From: Odoribacteraceae bacterium
GTDB taxonomy: Bacteria > Bacteroidota > Bacteroidia > Bacteroidales > Marinifilaceae
DNA: 18,013 nt
Reading direction: 5' to 3'
Assembly: GCA_031279175.1 (NCBI GenBank)
Contig: JAITJA010000178.1
Span: 1-18,013, forward strand
Each line of letters begins with the position of its first letter. Within the stretch, counting starts at the first letter, position 1. Position numbers and translations under genes: made by a program. Positions 1 through 6,317 of the stretch are shown here, piece after piece. The notes under the pieces are model-generated. The model ran no database searches. It saw only the letters and a list, made by a program, of their open reading frames with translations, and was not told the origin of the DNA.

Positions 1-1
1 G

Positions 2-73
2 AAGGGAGGCAAGATGTGGGTCAAGATAAACTATGCCGGGCGACATGTCACGATCCGTCTTACTGATGAATAG
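2..73 (+). CDS. C-terminal tail of an unidentified protein (5' end outside window)
   Basis: Reading frame 2 is open from the window edge to a TAG at 71-73 and gives a 23-residue tail, KGGKMWVKINYAGRHVTIRL followed by TDE. Third codon positions are mostly G or C, like the real genes in this window, which suggests true coding sequence. The tail is too short to assign to a family. About 50 bases later the candidate group II intron begins, so the gene could be a neighbour of the insertion site or part of another mobile element. Inference only; upstream sequence is needed to identify it. Confidence 0.3.
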   Translation, partial: KGGKMWVKINYAGRHVTIRLTDE

Positions 74-121
74 CCCGGTAAAAGCCTTACGATCATGTCC
101 GTGAGGGTCACTCCTCGCCTT

Positions 122-555
122 GTGCGTGGCCTGTGAAACGAGGAAGTGGGTGTGTTCATCAACTAACAGGACAATAGGGGAATCGGCGGTCGGGGAGCGA
201 AACGTTCCGGTATGAGTGGGTGGCTACGCGATATGCGAATTGTCGCGGGGCTAATCATCTTCAATCTTACCGGGCGCAGTTGCTGACGGGTGAATAACAT
301 CTTGTTATAGTGCGAAATTCTTATTTTGGTGGACAAAGGTTTCTCACGAACAAGCGACGAACATGTAAGATTAATCCCGTTCATATGCAGGATATAGTAT
401 TTCCTGCACGGGGGAGGAAATGAATAGGAAGAGACGGACACTCGAACGTATGTTGCGGTATGAGATATTGCCAAAGAAGGCAAAAAAACAAGCGTTCGAG
501 AAATCTCCTGGCATCGAAGTTCGAGGACTACCGGAAGGAGAGGGAAACACGCCGG
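122..555 (+). mobile_element. Probable group II intron, 5' portion (domains I-IV), truncated
   Basis: The stretch starts with GTGCG (122-126), the expected group II 5' boundary, and the following sequence reads like the domain I region of bacterial group II introns. That second point is recognition from memory, not a search. Pairings can be seen directly: CGCGA/TCGCG around 228-248; ATAACA (294-299) with TGTTAT (303-308); a long-range 8-bp helix AATCTTAC (263-270) with GTAAGATT (365-372); and a hairpin TGCAGGA (386-392)/TCCTGCA (402-408) extended by CCCG/CGGG (376-379/409-412). Right after it, at 420, an ATG opens a 60-codon frame rich in K, R and E, where an intron-encoded protein would start. 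This frame runs into the ahpC terminator and has no reverse-transcriptase motifs. No domain V or 3' end was found, so the intron looks cut off. It could instead be another structured RNA. Confidence 0.45.
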
Positions 556-563
556 GGGAGGAC

Positions 564-593
564 AAAAAAAAGCGATCGCTCGAGCGATCGCTT
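564..593 (-). terminator. Rho-independent terminator of ahpC
   Basis: Positions 570-593 form a perfect 24-base palindrome, with two GCGATCGC octamers around a central CTCGAG. On the minus strand the stem is followed at once by a run of seven U (plus-strand A's at 564-570). It lies about 20 bases past the ahpC stop codon. There is no clean U-tract on the plus side, so it acts for the minus strand. Confidence 0.85.
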
Positions 594-611
594 ACAGTTT
601 AAAGTCTTGAA

Positions 612-1241
612 CTACTTGCTGGCGAGATAAGAAGAGATGCCTTCCTGCGTTGGGGTCAATCCCTTCTGGCCCTTGTGCCAGTTGGCGGGACAAACTTCCC
701 CGTTTTCCAGGAAGAACGCGAGCGCGTCGACAATCCTCAATGCCTCGTCGACGTTCCTTCCTATGGGCATGTCGTTAACAACCTGGTGACGGACGATGCC
801 CTCCTTGTCGATCAGGAACAAACCGCGATAGGCACGCGGCGTTCTCTCGAAGACAAGATCACCATCCTCGTTATAGTCGAAATCACCGGCCAGCACGTCA
901 TAATTCCTCGAGATCAACAACGATTGGTCGGCCACTAACGGGAAGGTTACCCCGTTGATTCCCCCTTCGTTCCGTGGGGTTTGCAGCCACTTCCAGTGCG
1001 CGAACTCCGAGTCAACCGACACGCCGATGACCTCCGTGTCCCGTTTCTTGAACTCCGCCAGCTTCTCCTGGAACGCGATGATTTCGGTCGGGCAAACAAA
1101 TGTAAAGTCTGCCGGGTAGAAAAAGAGAATCACGTTTTTCCCCTTGAAATCGCTCAACGAGAAGTTCTCCACGATCTTGTTACCATTCACGACGGCATTC
1201 GCGGTGAACGCCGGCGCTTTCTTGCCTACTAATACTGACAT
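612..1241 (-). CDS. ahpC: Peroxiredoxin AhpC (typical 2-Cys, Prx1/AhpC group)
   Basis: Cytoplasmic thiol peroxidase of 209 aa that reduces H2O2 and organic hydroperoxides. The peroxidatic cysteine is C50 in the motif DFTFVCPTE (45-53). The resolving cysteine is C184 in GEVCPANW (181-188). The family pattern HWKW near residues 82-85 and RGLFLIDKEG (139-148) are intact. Compared with short bacterial AhpC proteins there is an acidic insertion around residues 118-134 (AGDFDYNEDG and following) before the RGLFLID strand. From memory, Bacteroidetes and flavobacterial Prx1 proteins share this, so it is a lineage variant and not damage. The gene stands alone: its terminator follows at once, nadE diverges from it, and no ahpF is visible. 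The start is the only ATG before the conserved GKKAPAF motif and has an A-rich leader. Confidence 0.97.
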   Translation of the reverse strand: MSVLVGKKAPAFTANAVVNGNKIVENFSLSDFKGKNVILFFYPADFTFVCPTEIIAFQEKLAEFKKRDTEVIGVSVDSEFAHWKWLQTPRNEGGINGVTFPLVADQSLLISRNYDVLAGDFDYNEDGDLVFERTPRAYRGLFLIDKEGIVRHQVVNDMPIGRNVDEALRIVDALAFFLENGEVCPANWHKGQKGLTPTQEGISSYLASK

Positions 1242-1284
1242 ACGCTTTTCTTTTTAAATGAATAATTAAATACTGAACTCTACG

Positions 1285-1292
1285 CGAAGGTA
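1285..1292 (-). promoter_or_regulatory. Candidate -7 box for ahpC
   Basis: On the minus strand the bases read TACCTTCG, one mismatch from the Bacteroidetes -7 consensus TAnnTTTG, about 44 bases upstream of the ahpC ATG. No clear -33 TTTG is seen at the usual spacing, so the call is weak. No OxyR-like site could be recognised with confidence. Confidence 0.25.
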
Positions 1293-1475
1293 ACGAAAAA
1301 CGAGATGGGGCAGAGAGGCGAATGCAGGAATGTTCATGAAATGAATTGATAGGGAGATCGACGGCTTTTATTTTTCGTTCCTGGCGAGAAAATGGCGTTG
1401 ATTTTCTGGAAAATTATGCTGTAATTCGCGTGTACTTGTACCGTCAAGAGGGGCGGGAATTAAAAATAAAAAGAG

Positions 1476-2240
1476 ATGGAAACAAAGGTTTTTGTTGTGG
1501 ACGAGCGGAATGTCGCGGCGTATACCGACCAGATCGCGGAATGGATACGCGAACAGGTGGAGGGGTGCGCGAAAAGAGGCGTGGTACTCGGGATCAGCGG
1601 GGGCGTGGATTCGGCGGTGGTAGCGCGGCTCTGTCAAGTGGCCGGGGTAGATACTCGCCTGGTTATAATGCCCTACGGGAACGACATGGAGCGGGCCGGA
1701 CACCTGGAGGACGTCATGAAACTCGTGGAGGCGTTTCATTTTCGCTATCACGTGTTCGATATTCGTCCTGCCGTTGACGCGCTGGCTATTGCTGAACCGT
1801 TTGATCGGGATGACGCTAAACGGTTAGTCATGAGTCATGCCAACCTGCGTCCCCGGGTGCGCATGACCTATCTTTACCAGGTGGCCCAGCTCGAGAACAG
1901 GCTCGTGGCGGGCACCGGGAATCTCGCCGAAAGAACGGTGGGATACTTTACAAAGTGGGGGGACGGGGCTTGCGACATGAACCCGCTCGCTATGCTCGCC
2001 AAGAAGGAGGTCTACGCGCTCGCTCGTTACCTGAATGTTCCCGAGTCGATAATCCTTAAACGGCCATCCGCTGGTCTTTGGGAAGGGCAAGCGGATGAAG
2101 ATGAGCTGGGGATCACTTATGCCCAGATTGATGATTATATTCTCAACGGGAGTTCCGGCGACCCCGGGGCGGATGAAGCCATCGAGCAGAAGGCCGGTCA
2201 ATCGGCACACAAATTCGAGAAAATCCCTATTTTCGAGTAG
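1476..2240 (+). CDS. nadE: NAD(+) synthetase, ammonia-type, single domain
   Basis: Adenylates nicotinic acid adenine dinucleotide and amidates it to NAD+, the last step of NAD synthesis, in the cytoplasm. The 254-aa protein is one N-type ATP-pyrophosphatase domain. The PP-loop is SGGVDSA at 41-47. Further NadE signatures are ANLRPRVRM (122-130), GTGNLAE (146-152), GYFTKWGDG (156-164), DMNPLA (167-172) with KKEVYALARYL (176-186), and the C-terminal substrate loop PSAGLWEGQADEDELG (197-212). There is no N-terminal glutaminase (CN-hydrolase) domain, so it must use free ammonia or a separate glutaminase. The length suits the short ammonia-dependent class. The start ATG follows an A-rich leader (attaaaaataaaaagag). 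The gene is monocistronic and divergent from ahpC; no convincing -7 box was found upstream. Confidence 0.96.
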   Translation: METKVFVVDERNVAAYTDQIAEWIREQVEGCAKRGVVLGISGGVDSAVVARLCQVAGVDTRLVIMPYGNDMERAGHLEDVMKLVEAFHFRYHVFDIRPAVDALAIAEPFDRDDAKRLVMSHANLRPRVRMTYLYQVAQLENRLVAGTGNLAERTVGYFTKWGDGACDMNPLAMLAKKEVYALARYLNVPESIILKRPSAGLWEGQADEDELGITYAQIDDYILNGSSGDPGADEAIEQKAGQSAHKFEKIPIFE

Positions 2241-2311
2241 CGCGGGCGCGACGAGGCACACCCGCGAAACATCATCGTCCGGTCTCCCCCGCGCGGGTTT
2301 GACCGGCAATT

Positions 2312-2398
2312 ATTCAACGCGCGTCCACTTAGAGGCAATCACTCGACGCGCGTCCATTTAAAGGCAATCACTCGACGCGCGTCCACTTAACGGCCTCC
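2312..2398 (-). repeat. Three tandem 29-bp repeats, each encoding a KWTRVE-stop tail
   Basis: Three head-to-tail 29-bp units lie at 2312-2340, 2341-2369 and 2370-2398, sharing the core CGCGCGTCCA. Read on the minus strand, every unit contains codons for K-W-T-R-V-E followed by a stop, preceded by Ala and a variable residue (V, F or S). Within these seven codons the copies differ at AAG/AAA, GTC/GTT, GAG/GAA and TGA/TAA, and all of these changes preserve the residue or the stop. Because 29 is not a multiple of three, the copies lie in three different frames. There are no spacers, so this is not a CRISPR array. It looks like a multiplied gene 3' end. Confidence 0.8.
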
Positions 2399-2606
2399 CC
2401 GACAAGCAACAGATCTCTCTCCCTGTTATCATCGAGCGCGACAGGAGCGAGAAGCATCCCGCGGGTATCCATCCTTGACGCGCGAGAATATTAATCGCGC
2501 CCTCCTCGACAGATTCCTCTTCCCCGGCGCCACGTGCAGCGCGGCCCTGAACGGCGGAAACAGTCGATTGAAACGCGTTAACATAGACTCCTTCGCCGGG
2601 CCATCG
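2368..2606 (-). pseudogene. Frameshifted coding remnant, family unknown
   Basis: The minus strand downstream of rluD has two adjoining coding-like stretches in different frames. One frame is open from 2606 past 2480 and reads GEGVYVNAFQSTVSAVQGR (from 2597) and later EEESVEEGAINILARQG. Near 2475 the signal moves to a frame that starts with ATG at 2472: MDTRGMLLAPVALDDNRERD, then LLLVGEAVKWTRVE and a TGA at 2370-2368. The second piece is 34 codons and ends in the first of the three repeated KWTRVE tails. The likely reading is one gene broken by a frameshift, but a sequencing error or a real 34-aa gene is possible. I do not recognise the family. The rest of 2241-2367 shows only the repeats. Confidence 0.35.
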
Positions 2607-2635
2607 TCACCCGGGAGCGCGCGTGTAACCCCGTC

Positions 2636-3655
2636 TTATCTATTAGCGGTATAATTTCGCCAGCGGAGTATGAGTGCTTCCATATCCCGTGGCAGTGGCG
2701 AGTCGAAAGCCATTGGGAGGCGGGTAGCGGGGTGTACAAACCCGAGCGTCTTGGCGTGCAAGGCTTGTCGCGGGCAAGTCTCGAAACAATTCCTGACAAA
2801 CTGCTTATAGCTAGCGAAGACAGTCCCTTTCAGGATCTCGTTACCGCCGTACTCCGCGTCATTAAAGAGCGGGTGTTTAATCGACTTGAAATGCGCGCGG
2901 ATCTGGTGCGTTCGTCCGGTCTCGAGGATACACTCGACGACATTCACGTACCCCAGTCGTTCGAGCACGCGATACCGCGTGACGGCATGTTTCCCCTGCT
3001 CGCTTCCTGCCGGGAAGGCCGTCATCGTCTTGCGATTGGTTGGATTCCTGCCGATATTCCCGGTAATAATCCCCTCCTCCTCCTCGAGATTCCCCCAGCA
3101 GACGGCGACATACTTCCGTTCCGAGGTCTTGTTAAAAAACTGCAACCCCAGGTCCGTCTTTGCCTCCGCGGTCTTGGCGATCACGAGCAGCCCGGAAGTA
3201 TCCTTATCGATCCTGTGGACAAGCCCCGGGCGGACATCCCCGGTAGTAAAGAGCGGGTTCTCCCCCAGGTGCCAGGCGAGCGCGTTGACCAGCGTCCCGG
3301 AATAGTGCCCGAAAGAGGGATGAACCACCATCCCTGCCGGCTTATTCAGCACCAGCAAGTAATCATCCTCGTGGAGGATCTCCAGCGGGATCTCCTCCGG
3401 CACGATCTCCGTGTCGCGCTTGGGATGAGAGAGCACGAGAGAAACCGCGTCCCCTGGCTTCACGCGATAATTAGGCTTCACCGCCACCCCGTTCACCCGC
3501 ACGCAGCCGGCAACGGCGGCCTCGTGAACACGCGTACGCGAGGCATTGGGCAGCCTATCCACGAGAAACTTGTCGACGCGCAGTGGCGTCTGCCCGTTAT
3601 CGATCTCGAAGCGAAAATGCTCGAACTCCTGCTCCTCGACATCGTCGAAATTCAT
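2636..3655 (-). CDS. rluD: 23S rRNA pseudouridine synthase, RluD family
   Basis: Isomerises uridines to pseudouridine in 23S rRNA; the RluA/RluC/RluD family members differ in site, and RluD acts around helix 69 (U1911/1915/1917 in E. coli). The 339-aa protein has an N-terminal S4 RNA-binding domain (about 24-72, with RVDKFL and SRTRVHEAAVAGCVRVNG) and a catalytic domain from about 93. The catalytic motif HRIDKDTSG is at 147-155, with D150 as the nucleophile. LNKPAGMVVHP (103-113) and ETGRTHQIRAH (245-255) are further family signatures. The start overlaps the stop of the upstream PASTA gene by four bases (ATGA), so the two are translationally coupled, an arrangement I recall from other Bacteroidales. 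The target sites cannot be read from the sequence, so RluD rather than RluA/RluC rests on the S4 domain and context. Confidence 0.93.
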   Translation of the reverse strand: MNFDDVEEQEFEHFRFEIDNGQTPLRVDKFLVDRLPNASRTRVHEAAVAGCVRVNGVAVKPNYRVKPGDAVSLVLSHPKRDTEIVPEEIPLEILHEDDYLLVLNKPAGMVVHPSFGHYSGTLVNALAWHLGENPLFTTGDVRPGLVHRIDKDTSGLLVIAKTAEAKTDLGLQFFNKTSERKYVAVCWGNLEEEEGIITGNIGRNPTNRKTMTAFPAGSEQGKHAVTRYRVLERLGYVNVVECILETGRTHQIRAHFKSIKHPLFNDAEYGGNEILKGTVFASYKQFVRNCFETCPRQALHAKTLGFVHPATRLPMAFDSPLPRDMEALILRWRNYTANR

Positions 3656-4455
3656 TCCTCCTCCTCCTCTAACAATTCCTCGGGCTCTTTCTTGAGATTC
3701 TTGGAGAGAAACATCGTCACGAACTCGCCCCGTCGCGCGGCCACACCTTCTCGCGGGCGTTGGTCATAGACCCTGGCGATCGCCCTGTCGGCGCTATTCC
3801 GGATCGTGTAATCCTCGACGACCTCCCCCGGGTTGAGATACGCGTACAGCAAGAGTTCCCGCGCCTCCTCCAGCGTCTTCCCGAACAGCCGCGGGACGGC
3901 CGTCTCGCCTGTCGTCTCGCCCCTTCCCAGCAGCACGTCGATCACCTCTCCCACGCGCACCCGCGTCCCGGCCTCGACGACCTCCTCCCCGCGTCGGAAG
4001 CCGATCACCAGGTTCGCGTAAGGAGAGGGAGCGTAGATAATCTTCCCTGGCTTCAGCCGCGAGTTCTTTAATCTTTGCAGGGCTTGCCGGAACGACGACT
4101 GGTGGAGGTTAGGGAAAACAACCGTCTCCTGCGACCGCGCGTTGACGGTAAGTTGGATGACCCGGTTATTCTTCACCTTCGCGCCTGGCAGCGGGAATTG
4201 TTCCACGACGACCCCGCCGGCAAAGGCCGTGTTATAGACAGAATCGACCACCGTCACGTGCAGCTCCTTGACCTCCGCCACCGGTTCTGCTTCCGCTGGC
4301 GTCAGGCCACGGAGGCTGGGAACGAGAATAAAATGGCCGTGGCGCGTGTAATCGTCGAGGCAATGGAGCGTGAAAAGGCACGCGCACGCGAACAGCGCGA
4401 TCGCGACCCCGACATTCGCCCCCCAGAAGCGTATTTTTCTTTTAAGAGAATACAT
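3652..4455 (-). CDS. Membrane-anchored PASTA-domain protein
   Basis: A 267-aa protein with a short basic N-terminus, one transmembrane segment (about 11-32, WGANVGVAIALFACACLFTL) and three extracytoplasmic PASTA domains (about 42-106, 110-176 and 183-253). It ends in an acidic tail of seven glutamates among the last nine residues. PASTA domains bind peptidoglycan fragments or act as spacers in cell-wall kinases and penicillin-binding proteins. No kinase or transpeptidase domain is present here, so the role is probably as a periplasmic wall-binding or scaffold protein (inference). The first ATG with a good transmembrane context is at 4455. A longer frame begins at a TTG at 4521, but that codon falls within the predicted -7 box and upstream of a leader hairpin, so I reject it. 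It overlaps rluD by ATGA. In many Bacteroidales a D-Ala-D-Ala ligase lies nearby; none is seen here. Confidence 0.88.
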   Translation of the reverse strand: MYSLKRKIRFWGANVGVAIALFACACLFTLHCLDDYTRHGHFILVPSLRGLTPAEAEPVAEVKELHVTVVDSVYNTAFAGGVVVEQFPLPGAKVKNNRVIQLTVNARSQETVVFPNLHQSSFRQALQRLKNSRLKPGKIIYAPSPYANLVIGFRRGEEVVEAGTRVRVGEVIDVLLGRGETTGETAVPRLFGKTLEEARELLLYAYLNPGEVVEDYTIRNSADRAIARVYDQRPREGVAARRGEFVTMFLSKNLKKEPEELLEEEEE

Positions 4456-4480
4456 AAAAGCTGTGATAAGTAAAACAATG

Positions 4481-4503
4481 GAGGGACGGCACTCGCGTCC
4501 CTC
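4481..4503 (-). other. Hairpin in the 5' leader of the PASTA-rluD transcript
   Basis: GAGGGACG (4481-4488) and CGTCCCTC (4496-4503) form a perfect 8-bp stem with a 7-base loop. It lies between the predicted -7 box (4519-4526) and the ATG at 4455, so it would be transcribed in the untranslated leader. The stem is followed on the minus strand by a T-rich stretch (cattgttttactt). A transcript-stabilising or attenuating role is possible but unproven. Confidence 0.55.
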
Positions 4504-4518
4504 GTTAAAATCGTTGGG

Positions 4519-4526
4519 CAAAATTA
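4519..4526 (-). promoter_or_regulatory. -7 box of the PASTA-rluD operon
   Basis: The minus strand reads TAATTTTG, an exact match to the Bacteroidetes TAnnTTTG consensus, about 64 bases upstream of the ATG at 4455. The nearest TTTG upstream is only 12 bases away instead of 19-21, so the -33 element is weak or absent. Confidence 0.5.
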
Positions 4527-4535
4527 GCGGAGTTT

Positions 4536-4566
4536 TTTCAAATATCCGCCTGATTAGCTATTTTTG
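4536..4566 (+). promoter_or_regulatory. Promoter of the LysM-relA operon
   Basis: TTTC (4536-4539, one base from TTTG) lies 19 bases upstream of TATTTTTG (4559-4566), an exact TAnnTTTG match. The ATG of the LysM gene follows 21 bases after the -7 box, giving a short leader. The element lies within about 40 bases of the divergent PASTA promoter, so the two operons probably share regulatory space. Confidence 0.55.
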
Positions 4567-4587
4567 CTTGGCAAAAGAGACCGCATC

Positions 4588-6315
4588 ATGGATGTAACAG
4601 CTAAGATTCTTCGATTTTTTCCCCGCGATAGTTACGCGTTACGCGTTTGTCTGGTAGTGATTATGGCCACTTGTGTCCGCGTCCTCCCGGCGCAAGAGAT
4701 ACGGCGTTCCGCCTCCGAGGTCGTCGTGCAGGGCAAGAACTACTACCTCCACCGGACGGGGGCGGGGCAGACACTATACTCCATCGCCAGGGCATACGGG
4801 GTGAGCGAGGAGGAAATCAAAAAGGCAAACGGGAAGGAAAACGACGCCCTCGAGACGGGAGAAGTACTACTGGTTCCGCGCGTCGAACCCCGACTACTCG
4901 TCGACGGCACGTATTATTATCACGTGGCCGGAGCGGGAGAGACGCTATACGTGCTCGCCCGTCGCTTCGGCCTCCGCGCGCGACAAATCACGCGGGACAA
5001 CCCGGGACGCGGAGAGAGAGACGCGCTACCGCCGGGGACGATCGTCAAGATCTCCCTGGAACATGCCGACCGGGCAGCCGTCGCCCGCGCGCTACAACAG
5101 GAAAAGGCGCGCGAGGAAGAGACCGACACCCTCGCGCCCGTCCCCCTCCTTCCACTCGTGGAAGAGCCACCCGGCGCGCCGGCGCGCGTCAGCGTGCTAC
5201 TCCCCTTCGGCGTCGACGAGAACAAGCTCCCCGCCTCCCTCTACGAGATCGAGACCGACGACCGGGGACTCTACCTGCACGACGAGCGGTGGCGGATCTC
5301 CCCCCGTTCCGAGCCCTTCCTGGAATTCTACTGCGGGATGCTCGTTGCCGTTGACAGCCTCAAGCGCGCCGGCTACTCGATCGCGCTACAAGTCCTCGAC
5401 ACCCGGCAGGACACCCTCCCGGGCGACGACCTCCTCCCCGCCGCTGTCAACCATTTCGCCCCGCACCTGGTCATTGGCCCCGCGCGCGCCGACGCTTACG
5501 CCCGTCTTGCCGCGCGCGTATCCCTCCCCGGCGCGCCGCTGGTCTACCCCCTCTCCGCGCGCGCCGGCGAGCTGTGGCGCTTCCCCAACTTCGTGCAGGT
5601 GAACGGCTCCTCCCGGGTGCTCGTCGACGCGATGGCGCGATGGGTAGCGCGACGCGGGCAAGAAGGACATATCCTGGCCATCATCCCCCCCGGCGGCGCG
5701 CGCGGCGAGGAAGGCGAGCTGGTCGACAGGACGCGGCAATACCTCTCCGCGGATGAAGAAAGCGACAACCTCACCCTCTTCCACTGGGACGGCCTCTCCG
5801 CGACCACCTTGAAGGAGCTCGCGCGCCCGGAACAAGAAAACATCATCCTCTTCCCGACCCTCGACGAGGCGCTCGCCAGCCGCTTACTCCCGGCCATCTC
5901 CGCCTGGGCCGAGCGATGCCGCGTGACAGTCGTGGGCTTCCCGGAGTGGCTCAAGTTCACGGCCGTCGACGAGGAAACCCTCTTCAAGTTAAACCTGACA
6001 ATCTTCCAGACCACCCACGTGGACGGGGAAAGCGCGCGCGCCGCGGCCTTCGCGCGGGAATACAGGAAACATTTCCACGCAGACCCCTCCATCATGGCAT
6101 ACAAGGGCTTTGACCAGGCGTTATTCTTCTTCCGGCACGCGGCAATACACCGCGAGCGCTCGCTGGAAGCACTGGCAAACGTCGACGAGACAGGCCTCTT
6201 TACCCGTTTCATCTTCACGCCCGCGCCGGGGCGTACCGGCCTCGAGAACCGCGGATTCTTCCTGGTAAACTACGCGTCATCCTTCGAGATCAAGGTGACG
6301 CCGCTAAACGAATAG
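4588..6315 (+). CDS. Exported LysM protein with periplasmic-binding-like domain
   Basis: A 575-aa envelope protein. An N-terminal export signal runs to about residue 35 (hydrophobic VCLVVIMATCV, then LPAQ). Two LysM peptidoglycan-binding modules follow: 51-97 (YYLHRTGAGQTLYSIARAYG, GEVLLVP) and 109-155 (YYYHVAGAGETLYVLARRFG, GTIVKI). A charged linker (about 160-200) leads to a type-1 periplasmic-binding-protein-like domain (about 200-575, with VSVLLPFG, LEFYCGMLVAVDSLKRAGY and YKGFDQALFFF). Bacteroidetes homologues are often labelled amino-acid ABC substrate-binding proteins, but no transporter is encoded here, so a wall-attached sensing or scaffold role is as likely. The start is the ATG at 4588; an in-frame TTG at 4564 falls inside the -7 box. 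Only two bases separate its stop from the relA start, so the two are co-transcribed. Confidence 0.85.
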   Translation: MDVTAKILRFFPRDSYALRVCLVVIMATCVRVLPAQEIRRSASEVVVQGKNYYLHRTGAGQTLYSIARAYGVSEEEIKKANGKENDALETGEVLLVPRVEPRLLVDGTYYYHVAGAGETLYVLARRFGLRARQITRDNPGRGERDALPPGTIVKISLEHADRAAVARALQQEKAREEETDTLAPVPLLPLVEEPPGAPARVSVLLPFGVDENKLPASLYEIETDDRGLYLHDERWRISPRSEPFLEFYCGMLVAVDSLKRAGYSIALQVLDTRQDTLPGDDLLPAAVNHFAPHLVIGPARADAYARLAARVSLPGAPLVYPLSARAGELWRFPNFVQVNGSSRVLVDAMARWVARRGQEGHILAIIPPGGARGEEGELVDRTRQYLSADEESDNLTLFHWDGLSATTLKELARPEQENIILFPTLDEALASRLLPAISAWAERCRVTVVGFPEWLKFTAVDEETLFKLNLTIFQTTHVDGESARAAAFAREYRKHFHADPSIMAYKGFDQALFFFRHAAIHRERSLEALANVDETGLFTRFIFTPAPGRTGLENRGFFLVNYASSFEIKVTPLNE

Positions 6316-6317
6316 TC

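Noticed and set aside
163..483. Minus-strand open frame of 106 codons over the candidate intron
   Set aside because: No coding-like composition or family resemblance, and the plus-strand RNA pairings explain the region better.
2241..2300. Terminator of nadE from CGCGGG/CCCGCG
   Set aside because: The stem has a 14-base loop and no T-run follows, so a rho-independent terminator is not supported.
2732..3769. Plus-strand open frame of 345 codons
   Set aside because: Antisense to rluD with its intact S4 domain and catalytic HRIDKDTSG; no recognisable protein features.
4456..4521. N-terminal extension of the PASTA protein from a TTG at 4521
   Set aside because: The TTG lies within the exact -7 box and the leader hairpin falls in the extension; the ATG at 4455 gives a normal membrane anchor.
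4564..4587. Extended start (TTG at 4564) for the LysM protein
   Set aside because: It overlaps the TATTTTTG -7 box, so it would not be in the transcript; the ATG at 4588 precedes the signal peptide.
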